In this document: in pieces, positions 33,027 to 41,286 of the stretch
How the letters are laid out: every line of letters starts with the position of its first letter
Position numbering within the stretch: the stretch's first letter is position 1
NCBI GenBank assembly: GCA_902826885.1
Contig: CADEGL010000019.1
Span: forward strand, 7,638 to 57,115
Origin: an uncultured Alphaproteobacteria bacterium
GTDB lineage: Bacteria; Pseudomonadota; Alphaproteobacteria; CADEGL01
Reading direction: 5' to 3'
Length of the DNA stretch: 49,478 nt
Notes under the pieces: model-generated
What the model saw: the letters and a program-made list of their open reading frames with translations, nothing else
Databases searched by the model: none
Told to the model about the DNA's origin: nothing
Made by a program: the position numbers and the translations under genes

Positions 33027-33449
33027 ATGGCGGTTCGCCTCGACCACGGAAAGGACGAGCTGGAGGAGACTCACGAGATCAACGTGACGCCCTTTATCGA
33101 CGTCATGCTGGTTCTCCTGATCATTTTCATGATCGCAGCGCCCTTAGCGACGGTAGACATACCTGTCGATCTGCCGACGGCCAGCGCCCAACGCCAGCCG
33201 CGTCCGGACAAGCCGCTGTTCCTCACGCTCAAGTCCGATCTGTCCCTCGTCGTGGGCGAGCAGCAGGTGGCGAACCGGGAATCGCTGGGTGCCGCGCTCG
33301 ATGCGGCGACGGCGGGCGACAAGGAAAAGCGGGTCTTCCTGCGCGCCGACAAGACGGTCGAGTACGGCGAGCTGATGGAAGTGATGAACAGCATGCGCAA
33401 CGCCGGTTATCTGAAAGTCGCGCTGGTCGGCCTGGAACAAGGACAATAG
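33027..33449 (+). CDS. exbD: TonB-system component ExbD
   Basis: A 140-residue inner-membrane protein with one N-terminal helix. It carries the essential proton-binding Asp at residue 25 in INVTPFIDVMLVLLIIFMI, followed by the periplasmic peptidoglycan/TonB-interaction domain ending near residue 135. Together with ExbB it harvests the proton gradient and transmits it to TonB. It begins 4 nt after exbB and ends 1 nt before the tonB start, so the three are clearly one operon. Family length and motif are normal. Confidence 0.96.
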   Translation: MAVRLDHGKDELEETHEINVTPFIDVMLVLLIIFMIAAPLATVDIPVDLPTASAQRQPRPDKPLFLTLKSDLSLVVGEQQVANRESLGAALDAATAGDKEKRVFLRADKTVEYGELMEVMNSMRNAGYLKVALVGLEQGQ

Positions 33450-33450
33450 C

Positions 33451-34143
33451 GTGTCGAGCGCGGCGCTCCTTCTTCACCACGACGACCACCGGGAAAAGCA
33501 CCGCTGGAGCGGTTGCTTCGCGGCCATTGTCGGCGTCCACGTGGCCGCCGCGCTTCTGTTCGTCGCCTGGAAGAACCTGGTGCCGCCGCCAGAGCCGACG
33601 CCGTCCGCGATCCTGATCGACATGGCGCCTCTGCCCGCGCCCAAGCCGGTTCCGCCGCCGCCCGCGCCCAAGATCAAACCGCCAGAGCCTAAGCCGGTGC
33701 AGAAGCCCGTCCGGAAGCCGGTGCTGCTCAAGGAAGAGTTGCCGGTCGCCCCCTCCGACGCCGAGTTGGAGGCGGCGCCGAAGCCGGCGCCGCCGGTGCA
33801 GGCCGCCCCCGCCGCCACGACGACGCCGACGCCCGCGCCCGCCGTGTCGGCAGCCGCCAAGGCCAGCTACGAAGCGCTGCTGATCGCGCATTTGGACAAG
33901 CACAAGCGTTACCCGCCGGAGGCGCGCATGCGCCGGCATCAGGGCACGGCCTACATCCAGTTCACGATGGACCGTCAGGGCAAGGTGCTGACCTACAAGC
34001 TGTACCGCAGTTCAAGCATCCAATCCTTGGACGACGAGGTCCTGGCTCTGATCGTGCGCGCGCAGCCGCTGCCGCCCATTCCGGCGGACCGGCCGGAGAG
34101 CACGCTCGAGTTCGTGGTGCCGGTTCAGTTCAGCCTGCGATAG
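33451..34143 (+). CDS. tonB: TonB energy transducer
   Basis: A 230-residue protein with a short cytoplasmic N-terminus, one membrane helix (FAAIVGVHVAAALLFVAW, with the conserved His) and a long periplasmic Pro/Lys/Ala linker (KPVPPPPAPKIKPPEPKP...). The C-terminal TonB domain is at about 145-230 (HLDKHKRYPPEARMRRHQG ... LYRSSSIQSLDDEVLALI), which touches the TonB box of outer-membrane receptors. It starts with GTG directly behind exbD. The stop codon lies inside a perfect 24-bp palindrome shared with the convergent receptor-plug fragment. Gene and role are certain; the served receptor is presumably the one at 29249. Confidence 0.95.
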   Translation: MSSAALLLHHDDHREKHRWSGCFAAIVGVHVAAALLFVAWKNLVPPPEPTPSAILIDMAPLPAPKPVPPPPAPKIKPPEPKPVQKPVRKPVLLKEELPVAPSDAELEAAPKPAPPVQAAPAATTTPTPAPAVSAAAKASYEALLIAHLDKHKRYPPEARMRRHQGTAYIQFTMDRQGKVLTYKLYRSSSIQSLDDEVLALIVRAQPLPPIPADRPESTLEFVVPVQFSLR

Positions 34144-34160
34144 GCGCCGGCGCCTATCGC
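34137..34160. terminator. Perfect 24-bp palindrome spanning two convergent stop codons
   Basis: 34137-34148 is the exact reverse complement of 34149-34160. The tonB stop (34141-34143) and the stop of the opposite-strand plug fragment (34154-34156) sit symmetrically in the two arms. Without loop or T-run it is not a standard terminator; it may still end both transcripts as a hairpin with a collapsed centre, or be a protein-binding site. Confidence 0.5.
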
Positions 34161-34453
34161 CCGACCGCCAAGACTCCCGGCACCACGCGCAGGGCCGATG
34201 TCACGGAGGTGGCGTGGCGCTGGTCCATGTTGGTCTTGGTCACCGTGATGGCGCCCGGCAGTTCATCCGCGCCGTCGCGGCCGATCTGGGAGGAGTTGCT
34301 GTCCACCATGCCGAGGCCGCGCGACTGCACACCATAGGCGACCGATGGGCTCGCATGGCTGCGCACAGCGCCCATGCCGTCCTCGGCCAGCGCGGCGAGC
34401 GGTGAGCCCGCGACGAACAATGCGGCTAGGAAAGAAGCGAGACGTACGTTCAT
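34154..34453 (-). CDS. Exported fragment of a TonB-dependent receptor (signal peptide plus start of plug)
   Basis: A 99-residue product starting MNVRLASFLAALFVAGSP with a signal peptide ending near ALAE. Its second half, LPGAITVTKTNMDQRH and SALRVVPGVLAVG, aligns with the plug of the siderophore receptor at 29249 (TPQSITVVTEELMDEQH, DALRNVPGISLG): shared P, ITV, T, MD, H, T, ALR and VPG. Translation stops where the real plug continues, so there is no barrel. It is either the 5' remnant of a lost receptor or a small stand-alone plug-like protein. The ATG at 34453 begins the signal sequence; its ribosome binding site is weak. It converges on tonB with a 10-bp gap. Confidence 0.6.
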   Translation of the reverse strand: MNVRLASFLAALFVAGSPLAALAEDGMGAVRSHASPSVAYGVQSRGLGMVDSNSSQIGRDGADELPGAITVTKTNMDQRHATSVTSALRVVPGVLAVGR

Positions 34454-34608
34454 GACGGGGCGATCCAACAATCGAGGCATCCGGCTGGCGCCTTCGTTCC
34501 CCGGGACCGAAGAGCTGGCTTTCAAGGCCGATTATCGGACAAGGCCGTCATGCGGCAAAGGGGCCTCGCCGGGGGAGGCTGAAACACTTGCCCTGTGCCT
34601 CACGCGGT

Positions 34609-34629
34609 GTTAAATGAGAATTAGTTGCA
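34609..34629 (+). promoter_or_regulatory. Fur-box-like site upstream of hemP
   Basis: The 21-mer contains AAATGAGAA and ends in AATTAGTTGCA (34619-34629), identical in its last 11 bases to the site at 35893-35903. It matches that site at 16 of 21 positions. It lies about 50 bp before the probable hemP start, the usual place for iron repression by Fur. Confidence 0.6.
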
Positions 34630-34675
34630 TTTGCATGTCTCGGCGACGCGCCCGTGCCGAGCAGCCGAAAACAGG

Positions 34676-34879
34676 GTGGGGGAATTGACGAAGGAAGACG
34701 GCCTCGCGCGTCTGAGTGATCATGGCGGCGTGTCCAAGCCGGCCGGACAGGCCCGGACGATTCGCCGGACCACCACCGACGATCTGCTGCAAGGCGGCAA
34801 CGAACTGATCATCGCCCATCGGGGCGAGGAATACCGCCTGCGCATCACTAGCAACGGCAAGCTAATCTTGAACAAATAG
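34676..34879 (+). CDS. hemP: Hemin uptake protein HemP family
   Basis: A small cytoplasmic protein of about 67 residues. The conserved HemP core lies at the C-terminus: [20 protein letters not shown] followed by [18 protein letters not shown], very close to the family pattern with its final GKLIL-K. HemP proteins are strongly iron-regulated and in some alphaproteobacteria act as activators of haem-receptor expression rather than as transport parts. No bhuR/hmuR haem receptor is in the window. The start is uncertain: GTG at 34676 or TTG at 34685 are in frame, and neither has a standard Shine-Dalgarno. A Fur-like site is 47 bp upstream. Confidence 0.88.
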   Translation: MGELTKEDGLARLSDHGGVSKPAGQARTIRRTTTDDLLQGGNELIIAHRGEEYRLRITSNGKLILNK

Positions 34880-34895
34880 AGACGGTCCGCACGGG

Positions 34896-34915
34896 GCCCG
34901 CCAGGGTAGGCGGGC
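34896..34915. terminator. Hairpin between hemP and tRNA-Leu
   Basis: GCCCGCC (34896-34902) and GGCGGGC (34909-34915) around loop AGGGTA lie 17 nt after the hemP stop and about 30 nt beyond the tRNA 3' end on the other strand. No T-run is present, so termination would be weak or Rho-assisted. Confidence 0.45.
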
Positions 34916-34946
34916 ACGGGCGTTTGGGCGGACGCAGGGTTCAGGG

Positions 34947-35032
34947 TGGTGCGGTCGAGAAGACTCGAACTTCCACGGGATCGCTCCCACAGCGCCCTCA
35001 ACGCTGCGCGTCTACCATTCCGCCACGACCGC
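34947..35032 (-). tRNA. tRNA-Leu (GAG anticodon)
   Basis: On the minus strand the acceptor arms GCGGTCG and CGACCGC pair perfectly, followed by discriminator A and an encoded CCA (34947-34949). The D arm holds GGTAGACGC, the anticodon stem CAGCG/CGCTG encloses loop TTGAGGG (anticodon GAG), the variable arm is long as in class II tRNAs, and the T arm has GTTCGAGTC. The product reads CUC/CUU leucine codons. The tRNA lies antisense in the gap before lipB. Confidence 0.96.
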
Positions 35033-35127
35033 ATGTCAGCCGGAACACGCATCACGCTTGCGCAATGCGGGCCTGGGAATTAGCAAATCGTATCAGGCAT
35101 ATCAAGGTGAAAGGCCCGGCACAGGCG

Positions 35128-35814
35128 ATGGCGCAGGCGATTTCTGGAACCACGGTGGAATGGCGGACCAGCCCGGTCTTCGAGCCCTATGAGACCGCGG
35201 TGGCGGCCATGGAAGCGCGCGCCGCCGCCATCCATGAAGGTACCGCGCCGGAGCTGGTCTGGCTTCTTGAGCACCCTTCCCTCTATACCGCCGGCACCAG
35301 CGCCAAGGACGCCGAACTGCTCGATCCGGGCTCCTTCCCCGTCCATCGCACCGGGCGCGGCGGGCGCTACACCTATCACGGGCCAGGTCAGCGGGTAGCC
35401 TATGTCTTGCTCGACCTTGCCACGCGCGGACGCGACGTGCGCTGCTTCGTCCACGATCTGGAGGAATGGCTGATCCGCACCTTGGCGGGCTTCGGCGTGA
35501 CGGCGGAGCGCCGCCCCGGCCGCGTCGGCCTGTGGGTCGTGCGCGGCGGCGGGCGCGAAGACAAGATCGCCGCCATCGGCGTGCGCGTGCGCCGGTGGGT
35601 CACCTATCACGGCATCTCGCTGAATGTTGCCCCCGATCTGTCCCATTTCCGGGCCATCGTGCCCTGCGGCATCGCCGAGCCAAATCTGGGCGTGACCTCG
35701 CTTGCCGATCTCGGCATCGCCGCCTCCATGACGGAGGTGGACGCGGCGCTGGCGCGTGAGTTCGATGGCGTCTTCGGGGCGGGCGGCGCCGGACGCTGCC
35801 GCCCGACGGCCTAA
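35128..35814 (+). CDS. lipB: Octanoyl-[ACP]:protein octanoyltransferase LipB
   Basis: A 228-residue cytoplasmic enzyme that moves octanoate from acyl carrier protein to lipoyl domains, the first step of lipoate synthesis. Signature [12 protein letters not shown] lies at 77-88. The catalytic Lys is K146 in [13 protein letters not shown], followed by YHGISLNV, and the catalytic Cys is C180 in VPCGI. I chose the ATG at 35128, which gives the usual length; in-frame ATG at 35065 and GTG at 35107 remain possible, and longer readings would cross the antisense tRNA. lipA is not in the window. It appears unrelated functionally to the iron genes on both sides. Confidence 0.93.
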   Translation: MAQAISGTTVEWRTSPVFEPYETAVAAMEARAAAIHEGTAPELVWLLEHPSLYTAGTSAKDAELLDPGSFPVHRTGRGGRYTYHGPGQRVAYVLLDLATRGRDVRCFVHDLEEWLIRTLAGFGVTAERRPGRVGLWVVRGGGREDKIAAIGVRVRRWVTYHGISLNVAPDLSHFRAIVPCGIAEPNLGVTSLADLGIAASMTEVDAALAREFDGVFGAGGAGRCRPTA

Positions 35815-35882
35815 CAACCATCCCAAAAGCCACGCCGTTGCGCGGTTGACAGGAGCCGCACCAAGTCCCACTCTGCGTGATC

Positions 35883-35903
35883 TGCAATTGATAATTAGTT
35901 GCA
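35883..35903 (+). promoter_or_regulatory. Fur-box-like palindrome at the start of the unknown gene
   Basis: This 21-bp site begins TGCAATTGA and ends AATTAGTTGCA; 16 of 21 positions agree with its reverse complement, with TGCAA/TTGCA arms typical of Fur-family boxes. It is the best of three related sites. It ends 1 bp before the ATG at 35905, so it must overlap the promoter or start of transcription. Confidence 0.65.
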
Positions 35904-35904
35904 A

Positions 35905-36435
35905 ATGGATCGTCTCAGCACGCTGGAACTACCCGTCCCGGTCAACGACGACAGGCCGGACGCCCCCGGCGCCGCCGCTTTGTCGGCCTGCTCGGTTTCG
36001 GATCTCGACTTTTCCGAACAGCTCGTCATCTGGGCTATGCGGCGCTGGCTGCACGAGCGCGTGGAGACCGGGGAGCAGCCGGGCCTGTCGCTCAGCCATT
36101 GCATCGAGGAGCCCCTGATCACCGCTTGCGGCAGCGAACAAGGCGAGCGGGCGGCTGTGGGCATCGCCGCCTTCATGACGCTCCTCTGCGCGTCATCCCG
36201 CCAAGCGCGCCGCCTCCATCGGCTGGAATGCACGGGCGTCAGCGTCGACGAATGCCTGTTTCTCTCGATCATCGCGGCGCTGCAGGCCGGCGACCGGTTC
36301 CTGGCGCATGGCCGCCTAGTCTGGCTGATGCCCGCGCCCGTGGCCGCCATCGCCGAGCGGAACCTGCAGATGGCGGCCGACGCGCTGACCGCCGGCGGCC
36401 GCCATCTGCCGCAACGTGCCGCCGGGCACGCGTAA
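35905..36435 (+). CDS. Hypothetical protein, probably iron-regulated
   Basis: A 176-residue protein without signal peptide that I do not recognise. It seems mostly alpha-helical, with a helix LDFSEQLVIWAMRRWLHER, several cysteines (SHC, LITAC, LLCAS, LEC, DEC) and a C-terminal alanine-rich helix (VAAIAERNLQMAADALTAGG). The strongest Fur-like site of the window touches its ATG and no Shine-Dalgarno is visible, so the mRNA may be leaderless or translation may begin further in (for example the in-frame ATG at 36037). Position at the edge of the siderophore/HemP locus and the shared site suggest a role in iron response. Function unknown. Confidence 0.75.
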   Translation: MDRLSTLELPVPVNDDRPDAPGAAALSACSVSDLDFSEQLVIWAMRRWLHERVETGEQPGLSLSHCIEEPLITACGSEQGERAAVGIAAFMTLLCASSRQARRLHRLECTGVSVDECLFLSIIAALQAGDRFLAHGRLVWLMPAPVAAIAERNLQMAADALTAGGRHLPQRAAGHA

Positions 36436-36514
36436 GCCCCTTCCCCATCGCATCTTCTGGGTTGGCGGACGCAGCCAAGCCGCCTATAAGCACGCTTACG
36501 CATTCAGGTGAGCG

Positions 36515-37141
36515 ATGAAACCATTGATCGACGGCTATCGGCGCTTCCGCGCCGGTGCGTGGCCAAATTACCGCGAGCTTTATCAGCGCCTGGCCGCAGG
36601 CGGCCAATCGCCCAAAACCATGATCATCGCTTGCGCGGATTCGCGCGTGGACCCGCAGATGATTTTCGATGCCGGTCCGGGCGAGCTGTTCGTCGCCCGC
36701 AACGTGGCCAATCTGGTGCCGCCCTTCGAGCGTGACGCGGCTTATCACGGCACCAGCGCGGCGGTGGAATTCGCCGTGCGGGTGCTGGAGGTGCGCGACC
36801 TGGTGGTGATGGGGCACGGGCTTTGCGGCGGCGTGCGCGCGCTCCTGGAAGGCACCCCGCCCACTGGGTCGGACTTCGTTTCCCACTGGGTCGACATGGC
36901 ACGGCCCGCGCGCGATCGTGCGGTCGCGACCGGCGAGACAGGCGAAGAATTGCAGCGTGCGTGCGAGCATGAGTGCGTGAAGCTGTCTCTGTCCAACCTG
37001 CTCTCGTTCCCATGGATCACGGAGCGCGTGAACGCGGGCAAGCTTCAACTCCACGGCTGCTGGTTCGCGGTCGCCAGCGGGCGGCTGATGCTGCTGGACG
37101 AAAGCGGCCAATTCGCGCCGCCCGCCGAAGGCGACGACTAG
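36515..37141 (+). CDS. Beta-class carbonic anhydrase
   Basis: A 208-residue cytoplasmic zinc enzyme interconverting CO2 and bicarbonate. The zinc ligands are C40 (in [11 protein letters not shown]), H101 and C104 (MGHGLCGG), and the D42-R44 catalytic dyad is intact. The [12 protein letters not shown] segment is typical of the family. Bicarbonate supply is useful for the biotin carboxylases, one of which lies at the right end of the window. The gene converges on fumC with a 4-nt overlap and is transcribed alone. Confidence 0.94.
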   Translation: MKPLIDGYRRFRAGAWPNYRELYQRLAAGGQSPKTMIIACADSRVDPQMIFDAGPGELFVARNVANLVPPFERDAAYHGTSAAVEFAVRVLEVRDLVVMGHGLCGGVRALLEGTPPTGSDFVSHWVDMARPARDRAVATGETGEELQRACEHECVKLSLSNLLSFPWITERVNAGKLQLHGCWFAVASGRLMLLDESGQFAPPAEGDD

Positions 37142-38550
37142 CCCTTCAGCGGCCGGGTCATGTCCGCCGGACGCACCCACGCGTCGAACTGCGCCTCGGT
37201 CAGATAGCCGAGCTTGAGCGCGGCCGCCTTGAGGCTGATGTCCTCGCGATAGGCCGTGAGCGAGATCTTGGCCGCCTTCTCATAGCCGATATGGGGGTTG
37301 AGGGCGGTGACCAGCATCAGCGAATTCTCCAGATGCCGTGCGATGCCCTTCTCATCGGGCTCGATGCCGCGCGCGCAACGCGCGTCGAACGAACGGCAGG
37401 CGTCGGCCAGTAACTCAATCGACTCCAGCACGTTGTGCAGGATGACCGGCTTGTAGACGTTGAGCTGGAAGTTGCCCTGCGAGCCCGCGAAGGCCACGGC
37501 CTGATCGTTGCCGAAGACCTGGACCGCCACCATGGTTAGGGCCTCGCACTGAGTCGGATTGATTTTGCCCGGCATGATGGAAGAGCCGGGCTCGTTCTCG
37601 GGCAAGTGCAACTCACCCAGCCCCGCGCGCGGGCCACTGGCGTGCCAGCGCACGTCGTTGGCGATCTTCATCAAGGCGCCGGCCAGAACGCGTAGCGTGC
37701 CGCTGGCGGCGACCATGGCGTCGTGGGCCGACAGGGCCGCAAATTTATTGGGCGCGGGGATGAACGGTTTCCCGGTCTCTCGCGCGATCTGCTTGGCCGC
37801 CGTCTCGCCAAAGCGCGGATGGGCGTTGAGGCCCGTGCCCACCGCCGTCCCGCCGATGGCCAACGCGCAAACGCCGCGCATCGCCACGCGGATGCCTTCC
37901 ATGGCATCATCCAATTGCGCGACCCAGCCCGAGATGGCCTGGCCGAGCGTCAAGGGCGTGGCATCCTGTAGGTGGGTACGCCCGACCATGACGATCGCGT
38001 CGAACGCCTTGGCCTTGGCGTCCAGCGTGTCGCGCAAGGCCCTCACCGCGGGCAGCAGCCGGTTGTCCAACTCCTCCACCGTCGCGATGTGCATGACTGT
38101 CGGGAAAGTGTCGTTGGACGACTGGCTGTGGTTGACGTCGTCGTTGGGGTGAATCGGTTTCTTCGAGCCGACCACTCCACCCGCCATCTGGATGGCGCGA
38201 TTCGCGATCACCTCGTTGACGTTCATGTTGCTCTGGGTGCCCGAACCGGTTTGGAACACGACGAGCGGAAACTCGCCGTCCCATTCGCCGTCAATCACCT
38301 CCTGCGCCGCGCGGACGATCAGATCCACCTTTTCCTTGGGCAACTGGCCCAGCTCGCCATTGGCGAGCGCCGCACATTTCTTGAGGATGCCGAACGCGCG
38401 GATGACAGGCCTTCCCCAGCGGAAGCGCGGAATGCCGATGGGGAAGTTCTCGCGCGAGCGTTCGGTCTGGGCGCCCCATAAATGCTCCGCCGGCACCTGG
38501 ACATCGCCGAGCGCATCCTCCTCGACGCGGAACCCATCCTTCTGGGCCAT
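37138..38550 (-). CDS. fumC: Class II fumarate hydratase
   Basis: A 470-residue iron-free fumarase that reversibly hydrates fumarate to L-malate in the TCA cycle. It shows the superfamily signature [17 protein letters not shown], including the mobile catalytic Ser loop, and [17 protein letters not shown] and [16 protein letters not shown] active-site segments. Argininosuccinate lyase and aspartase share the fold, but the length and the sequence around [18 protein letters not shown] fit FumC. It lies 11 nt behind the malic enzyme gene on the same strand, so its product malate and the malic enzyme are encoded together. Confidence 0.96.
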   Translation of the reverse strand: MAQKDGFRVEEDALGDVQVPAEHLWGAQTERSRENFPIGIPRFRWGRPVIRAFGILKKCAALANGELGQLPKEKVDLIVRAAQEVIDGEWDGEFPLVVFQTGSGTQSNMNVNEVIANRAIQMAGGVVGSKKPIHPNDDVNHSQSSNDTFPTVMHIATVEELDNRLLPAVRALRDTLDAKAKAFDAIVMVGRTHLQDATPLTLGQAISGWVAQLDDAMEGIRVAMRGVCALAIGGTAVGTGLNAHPRFGETAAKQIARETGKPFIPAPNKFAALSAHDAMVAASGTLRVLAGALMKIANDVRWHASGPRAGLGELHLPENEPGSSIMPGKINPTQCEALTMVAVQVFGNDQAVAFAGSQGNFQLNVYKPVILHNVLESIELLADACRSFDARCARGIEPDEKGIARHLENSLMLVTALNPHIGYEKAAKISLTAYREDISLKAAALKLGYLTEAQFDAWVRPADMTRPLKG

Positions 38551-38561
38551 GGCGTTCCTCT

Positions 38562-40199
38562 TTAAACCAAGTCCGGATATTTCGGTTCGTAAAGCTTGCT
38601 TCGAATGAAGGCTTCCATGTCCTTGGGCTTGTCGACGCGTGCCAGCTTGCGCGCGAAGATCGTTTCCGCCACATGCACGGCCGCTTTCACTTCGGTCTCG
38701 AAAATCTCCGACTGCGGGGGATAGAGCGAGCCGGCGTCCAACTCCGCCTGACTCACATTCTCGGCCACGCCGCGCGCGGCGGCGATGAACATCTCATCGG
38801 TGACGCGCGTGGCTTCGGTCGCGAATACCGCCAGGCTGACCGCCGGGAATACGTAGACATTGTTTCCCTGCCCCGGCACCAGGAGCTTGCCCTTGAAGCG
38901 CACGGGGTCGAAAGGCACGCCCGAGGCGAAGAGCGCCCGGCCTTCCGACCACTTATAGGCCTCCTCGGCCGAGCATTCGGCGTGATCAGTCGGATTGGAC
39001 AAGGCGAAGATCACGGGATGCTTGTTGAGGCGCGCCATGGCCTCGATGACCTTCTGGTTGAACGCCTTGGCCTTGGTGCTGACGCCGATCAGGATCGTTG
39101 GCTTTAACGCCTCGATGGCGGCGACCAGGTCCGTCTGCGGTGCTTGGTCGTGGGCGTAGGGCTTCTGGAAATCTAGCAGGTCCGTACGCTTGGACTGGAT
39201 CAGCCCGCGGATATCGAACAGGGACACACGCGCGCGCGCGTCCTGCTCGGACAGGCCATCCTGCCTCATGGCGGTGACGATCAGATCCGCGATACCCACC
39301 CCGGCCGAGCCCGCGCCCAGGAACAAAACCCGATGATCGGACAGTTTGTTCTTGGTCACGCGCAAGGCCCCCATCAGGCCGGTCAGCGCCGCGCCCGCCG
39401 TGCCCTGGATGTCGTCGTTGTAGCAGAGGACCTTGTCGCGATAGCGCGCGAGCAGACGCACGGCATCCACGCCCGCCCAGTCCTCGAAATGGATGCAGCA
39501 TTTCGGGAAGACCTCTTGCACGGCCTCCACGAACTCCTCGACAAAGGCGTCGACCTCGGCCGTGGGCGAGCGATGGCGGCGCAGGCCCATGTAAAGCGGG
39601 TCGGCCAGGAGCGTTTCATTGTCGGTGCCGAAATCGAGCGCCATGGGCATGAGCGCGCTGGGCGGAATTCCCGCGCAGGCCGTGTAGAGTTGCAGCTTAC
39701 CGATGGCGATGCCCATGCCGTTGGCGCCAAGATCGCCCAGGCCCAGGATGCGCCCACCGGAGGTGACGCAGATGAACCGCACGTCCTTCTCCGGCCAGTT
39801 ACGCAGCGTTTCCTTCACCTTGCCCTTGCGGTCGATCGATAGGTACATGCCGCGCGCGCGCCGGAACAAATGATCAAACTTGAGGCACGCCTCACCCACC
39901 GTGGGCGTATAGACGATGGGCATGAAACGCGCAGGGTCCGACATCAGAACGCGATAAAACAGCGTCTCGTTCCTGTCCAAGAGACTCAGCAGATAGATAT
40001 AGCGCTCGATATCGAGCGTTTTGGTGCCCAGGTGCTGCAGGATGCGTTGAAGCTGCAGTTCCTCGGTCTCCGCCACCGGCGGCAAGAGACCGATCAGGCC
40101 GAGCGCCTCCCGCTCCGCCTGGGTAAAAGCCGAGCCTTTGTTCAGTCGCGTGTCGGCAAGAAGTTCGGCACCGCGTTTGGTCGTCTTGGCTGCGGCCAT
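38562..40199 (-). CDS. maeA: NAD-dependent malic enzyme
   Basis: A 545-residue enzyme that oxidatively decarboxylates malate to pyruvate, of the long SfcA/MaeA type without a phosphotransacetylase domain. Visible are [15 protein letters not shown] with the catalytic Tyr, the metal-binding [12 protein letters not shown] and [17 protein letters not shown], the Rossmann site [15 protein letters not shown] and [18 protein letters not shown]. It overlaps no neighbour and is followed after 11 nt by fumC. Together they lead fumarate to pyruvate, the substrate for the acetolactate synthase encoded upstream on the same strand. Confidence 0.95.
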   Translation of the reverse strand: MAAAKTTKRGAELLADTRLNKGSAFTQAEREALGLIGLLPPVAETEELQLQRILQHLGTKTLDIERYIYLLSLLDRNETLFYRVLMSDPARFMPIVYTPTVGEACLKFDHLFRRARGMYLSIDRKGKVKETLRNWPEKDVRFICVTSGGRILGLGDLGANGMGIAIGKLQLYTACAGIPPSALMPMALDFGTDNETLLADPLYMGLRRHRSPTAEVDAFVEEFVEAVQEVFPKCCIHFEDWAGVDAVRLLARYRDKVLCYNDDIQGTAGAALTGLMGALRVTKNKLSDHRVLFLGAGSAGVGIADLIVTAMRQDGLSEQDARARVSLFDIRGLIQSKRTDLLDFQKPYAHDQAPQTDLVAAIEALKPTILIGVSTKAKAFNQKVIEAMARLNKHPVIFALSNPTDHAECSAEEAYKWSEGRALFASGVPFDPVRFKGKLLVPGQGNNVYVFPAVSLAVFATEATRVTDEMFIAAARGVAENVSQAELDAGSLYPPQSEIFETEVKAAVHVAETIFARKLARVDKPKDMEAFIRSKLYEPKYPDLV

Positions 40200-40272
40200 G
40201 TGCGCGCTCCTATTGGTTAGCGCCGGTACTGTGACCCGGCTCTGTTAAGGAGGCAATCTTGCCGCGCCGTGC

Positions 40273-41286
40273 TTAGTGATACCCGATATCCGCCCTGGCC
40301 TTGCCGCGGAAGACCCAATAGGACCAGCCCGTGTACATCAGGATGATGGGCAGCAGGAACAGGGTGCCCAGCAGCATGAATTCCTGGGTCGCCGGCGTCG
40401 ACGCGGCGTCCCACAACGTAAACTGGTAGGGCACGATCATCGGGAACATGCTGATGGCCAGGCCCAAGTAAGAGAGCAGGAACAAGCCGACAGCGGCGAC
40501 GAACGGGCCGGCTTCGGAGCGGCTGTTGAGGGCGCGCCATTCCCAGAACGCCAGCGCCGCGGTCGCGATGGGCACGGGCGATAGGAACGCGATATTGGGC
40601 CAAGTGAACCAGCGCCGCGCGATCTCGTCCTGCATGAACGGCGTCCACAGGCTGACGATGGCGATCGAAATCAGCACACCCAGGAAGCATCGTTTGCCCT
40701 GGCGGCGCGCCCAATCCTGCAGCTCGCCCTCGGTCTTGATGATGAGCCAGCCCGCGCCCAAGAGGCCGTAACCGAAAACCAGGGCCACGCCCGTCAGGAG
40801 CGAGAACGGCGTCAGAAAGTCGAGCGAGTGTCCGGCGAAATGGCGTCCGTCGGTTTCAAACCCCTGGATGAAGCTGCCCAGCACCAGCCCTTGCGCGAAG
40901 GTGGCCACGGTAGAGCCATAGCAGAAGCCATAGTCCCAAAAGGTCAGATGCTCGGCGTCACGGTAGCGGAACTCGAACGACACGCCGCGGAAGACCAGCG
41001 CCAGCAACATGATGAGGAGCGGAAAATAGAGCGCGGGCAAGATGATCGCGAAGGCCAGCGGGAACGCCGCCAGAAGCGCGAGACCGCCTAGAACCAGCCA
41101 GGTCTCATTGCCGTCCCAGATCGGAGCGATGGAGTTCATCACCAGGTTGCGCGCCTCGCGGCCCGGCGCGAAGCGAAACAGGATGCCAACACCCAGGTCG
41201 AAACCGTCGAGGAGGACATAAAAGAAGACGCCGAGGCCGAGGATGCCGGCCCACAGCCAAACCAGGTCGATCAGGGGTGCGTTCAC
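40273..41286 (-). CDS. cydB: Cytochrome bd-type quinol oxidase subunit II (CIO type)
   Basis: A 337-residue inner-membrane subunit with about eight helices. The start region LVWLWAGILGLGVFFYVLLDGFDLGVGIL and PIWDGNETWLVLGG are signature CydB/CioB sequences. It partners CydA in reducing oxygen to water with quinol. It overlaps the cydA stop by ATGA. No cydX-like small subunit gene and no cydDC assembly transporter are present next to it. Length (337) and partner agree with the cyanide-insensitive CioAB subclass of alphaproteobacteria and pseudomonads. Confidence 0.94.
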   Translation of the reverse strand: MNAPLIDLVWLWAGILGLGVFFYVLLDGFDLGVGILFRFAPGREARNLVMNSIAPIWDGNETWLVLGGLALLAAFPLAFAIILPALYFPLLIMLLALVFRGVSFEFRYRDAEHLTFWDYGFCYGSTVATFAQGLVLGSFIQGFETDGRHFAGHSLDFLTPFSLLTGVALVFGYGLLGAGWLIIKTEGELQDWARRQGKRCFLGVLISIAIVSLWTPFMQDEIARRWFTWPNIAFLSPVPIATAALAFWEWRALNSRSEAGPFVAAVGLFLLSYLGLAISMFPMIVPYQFTLWDAASTPATQEFMLLGTLFLLPIILMYTGWSYWVFRGKARADIGYH

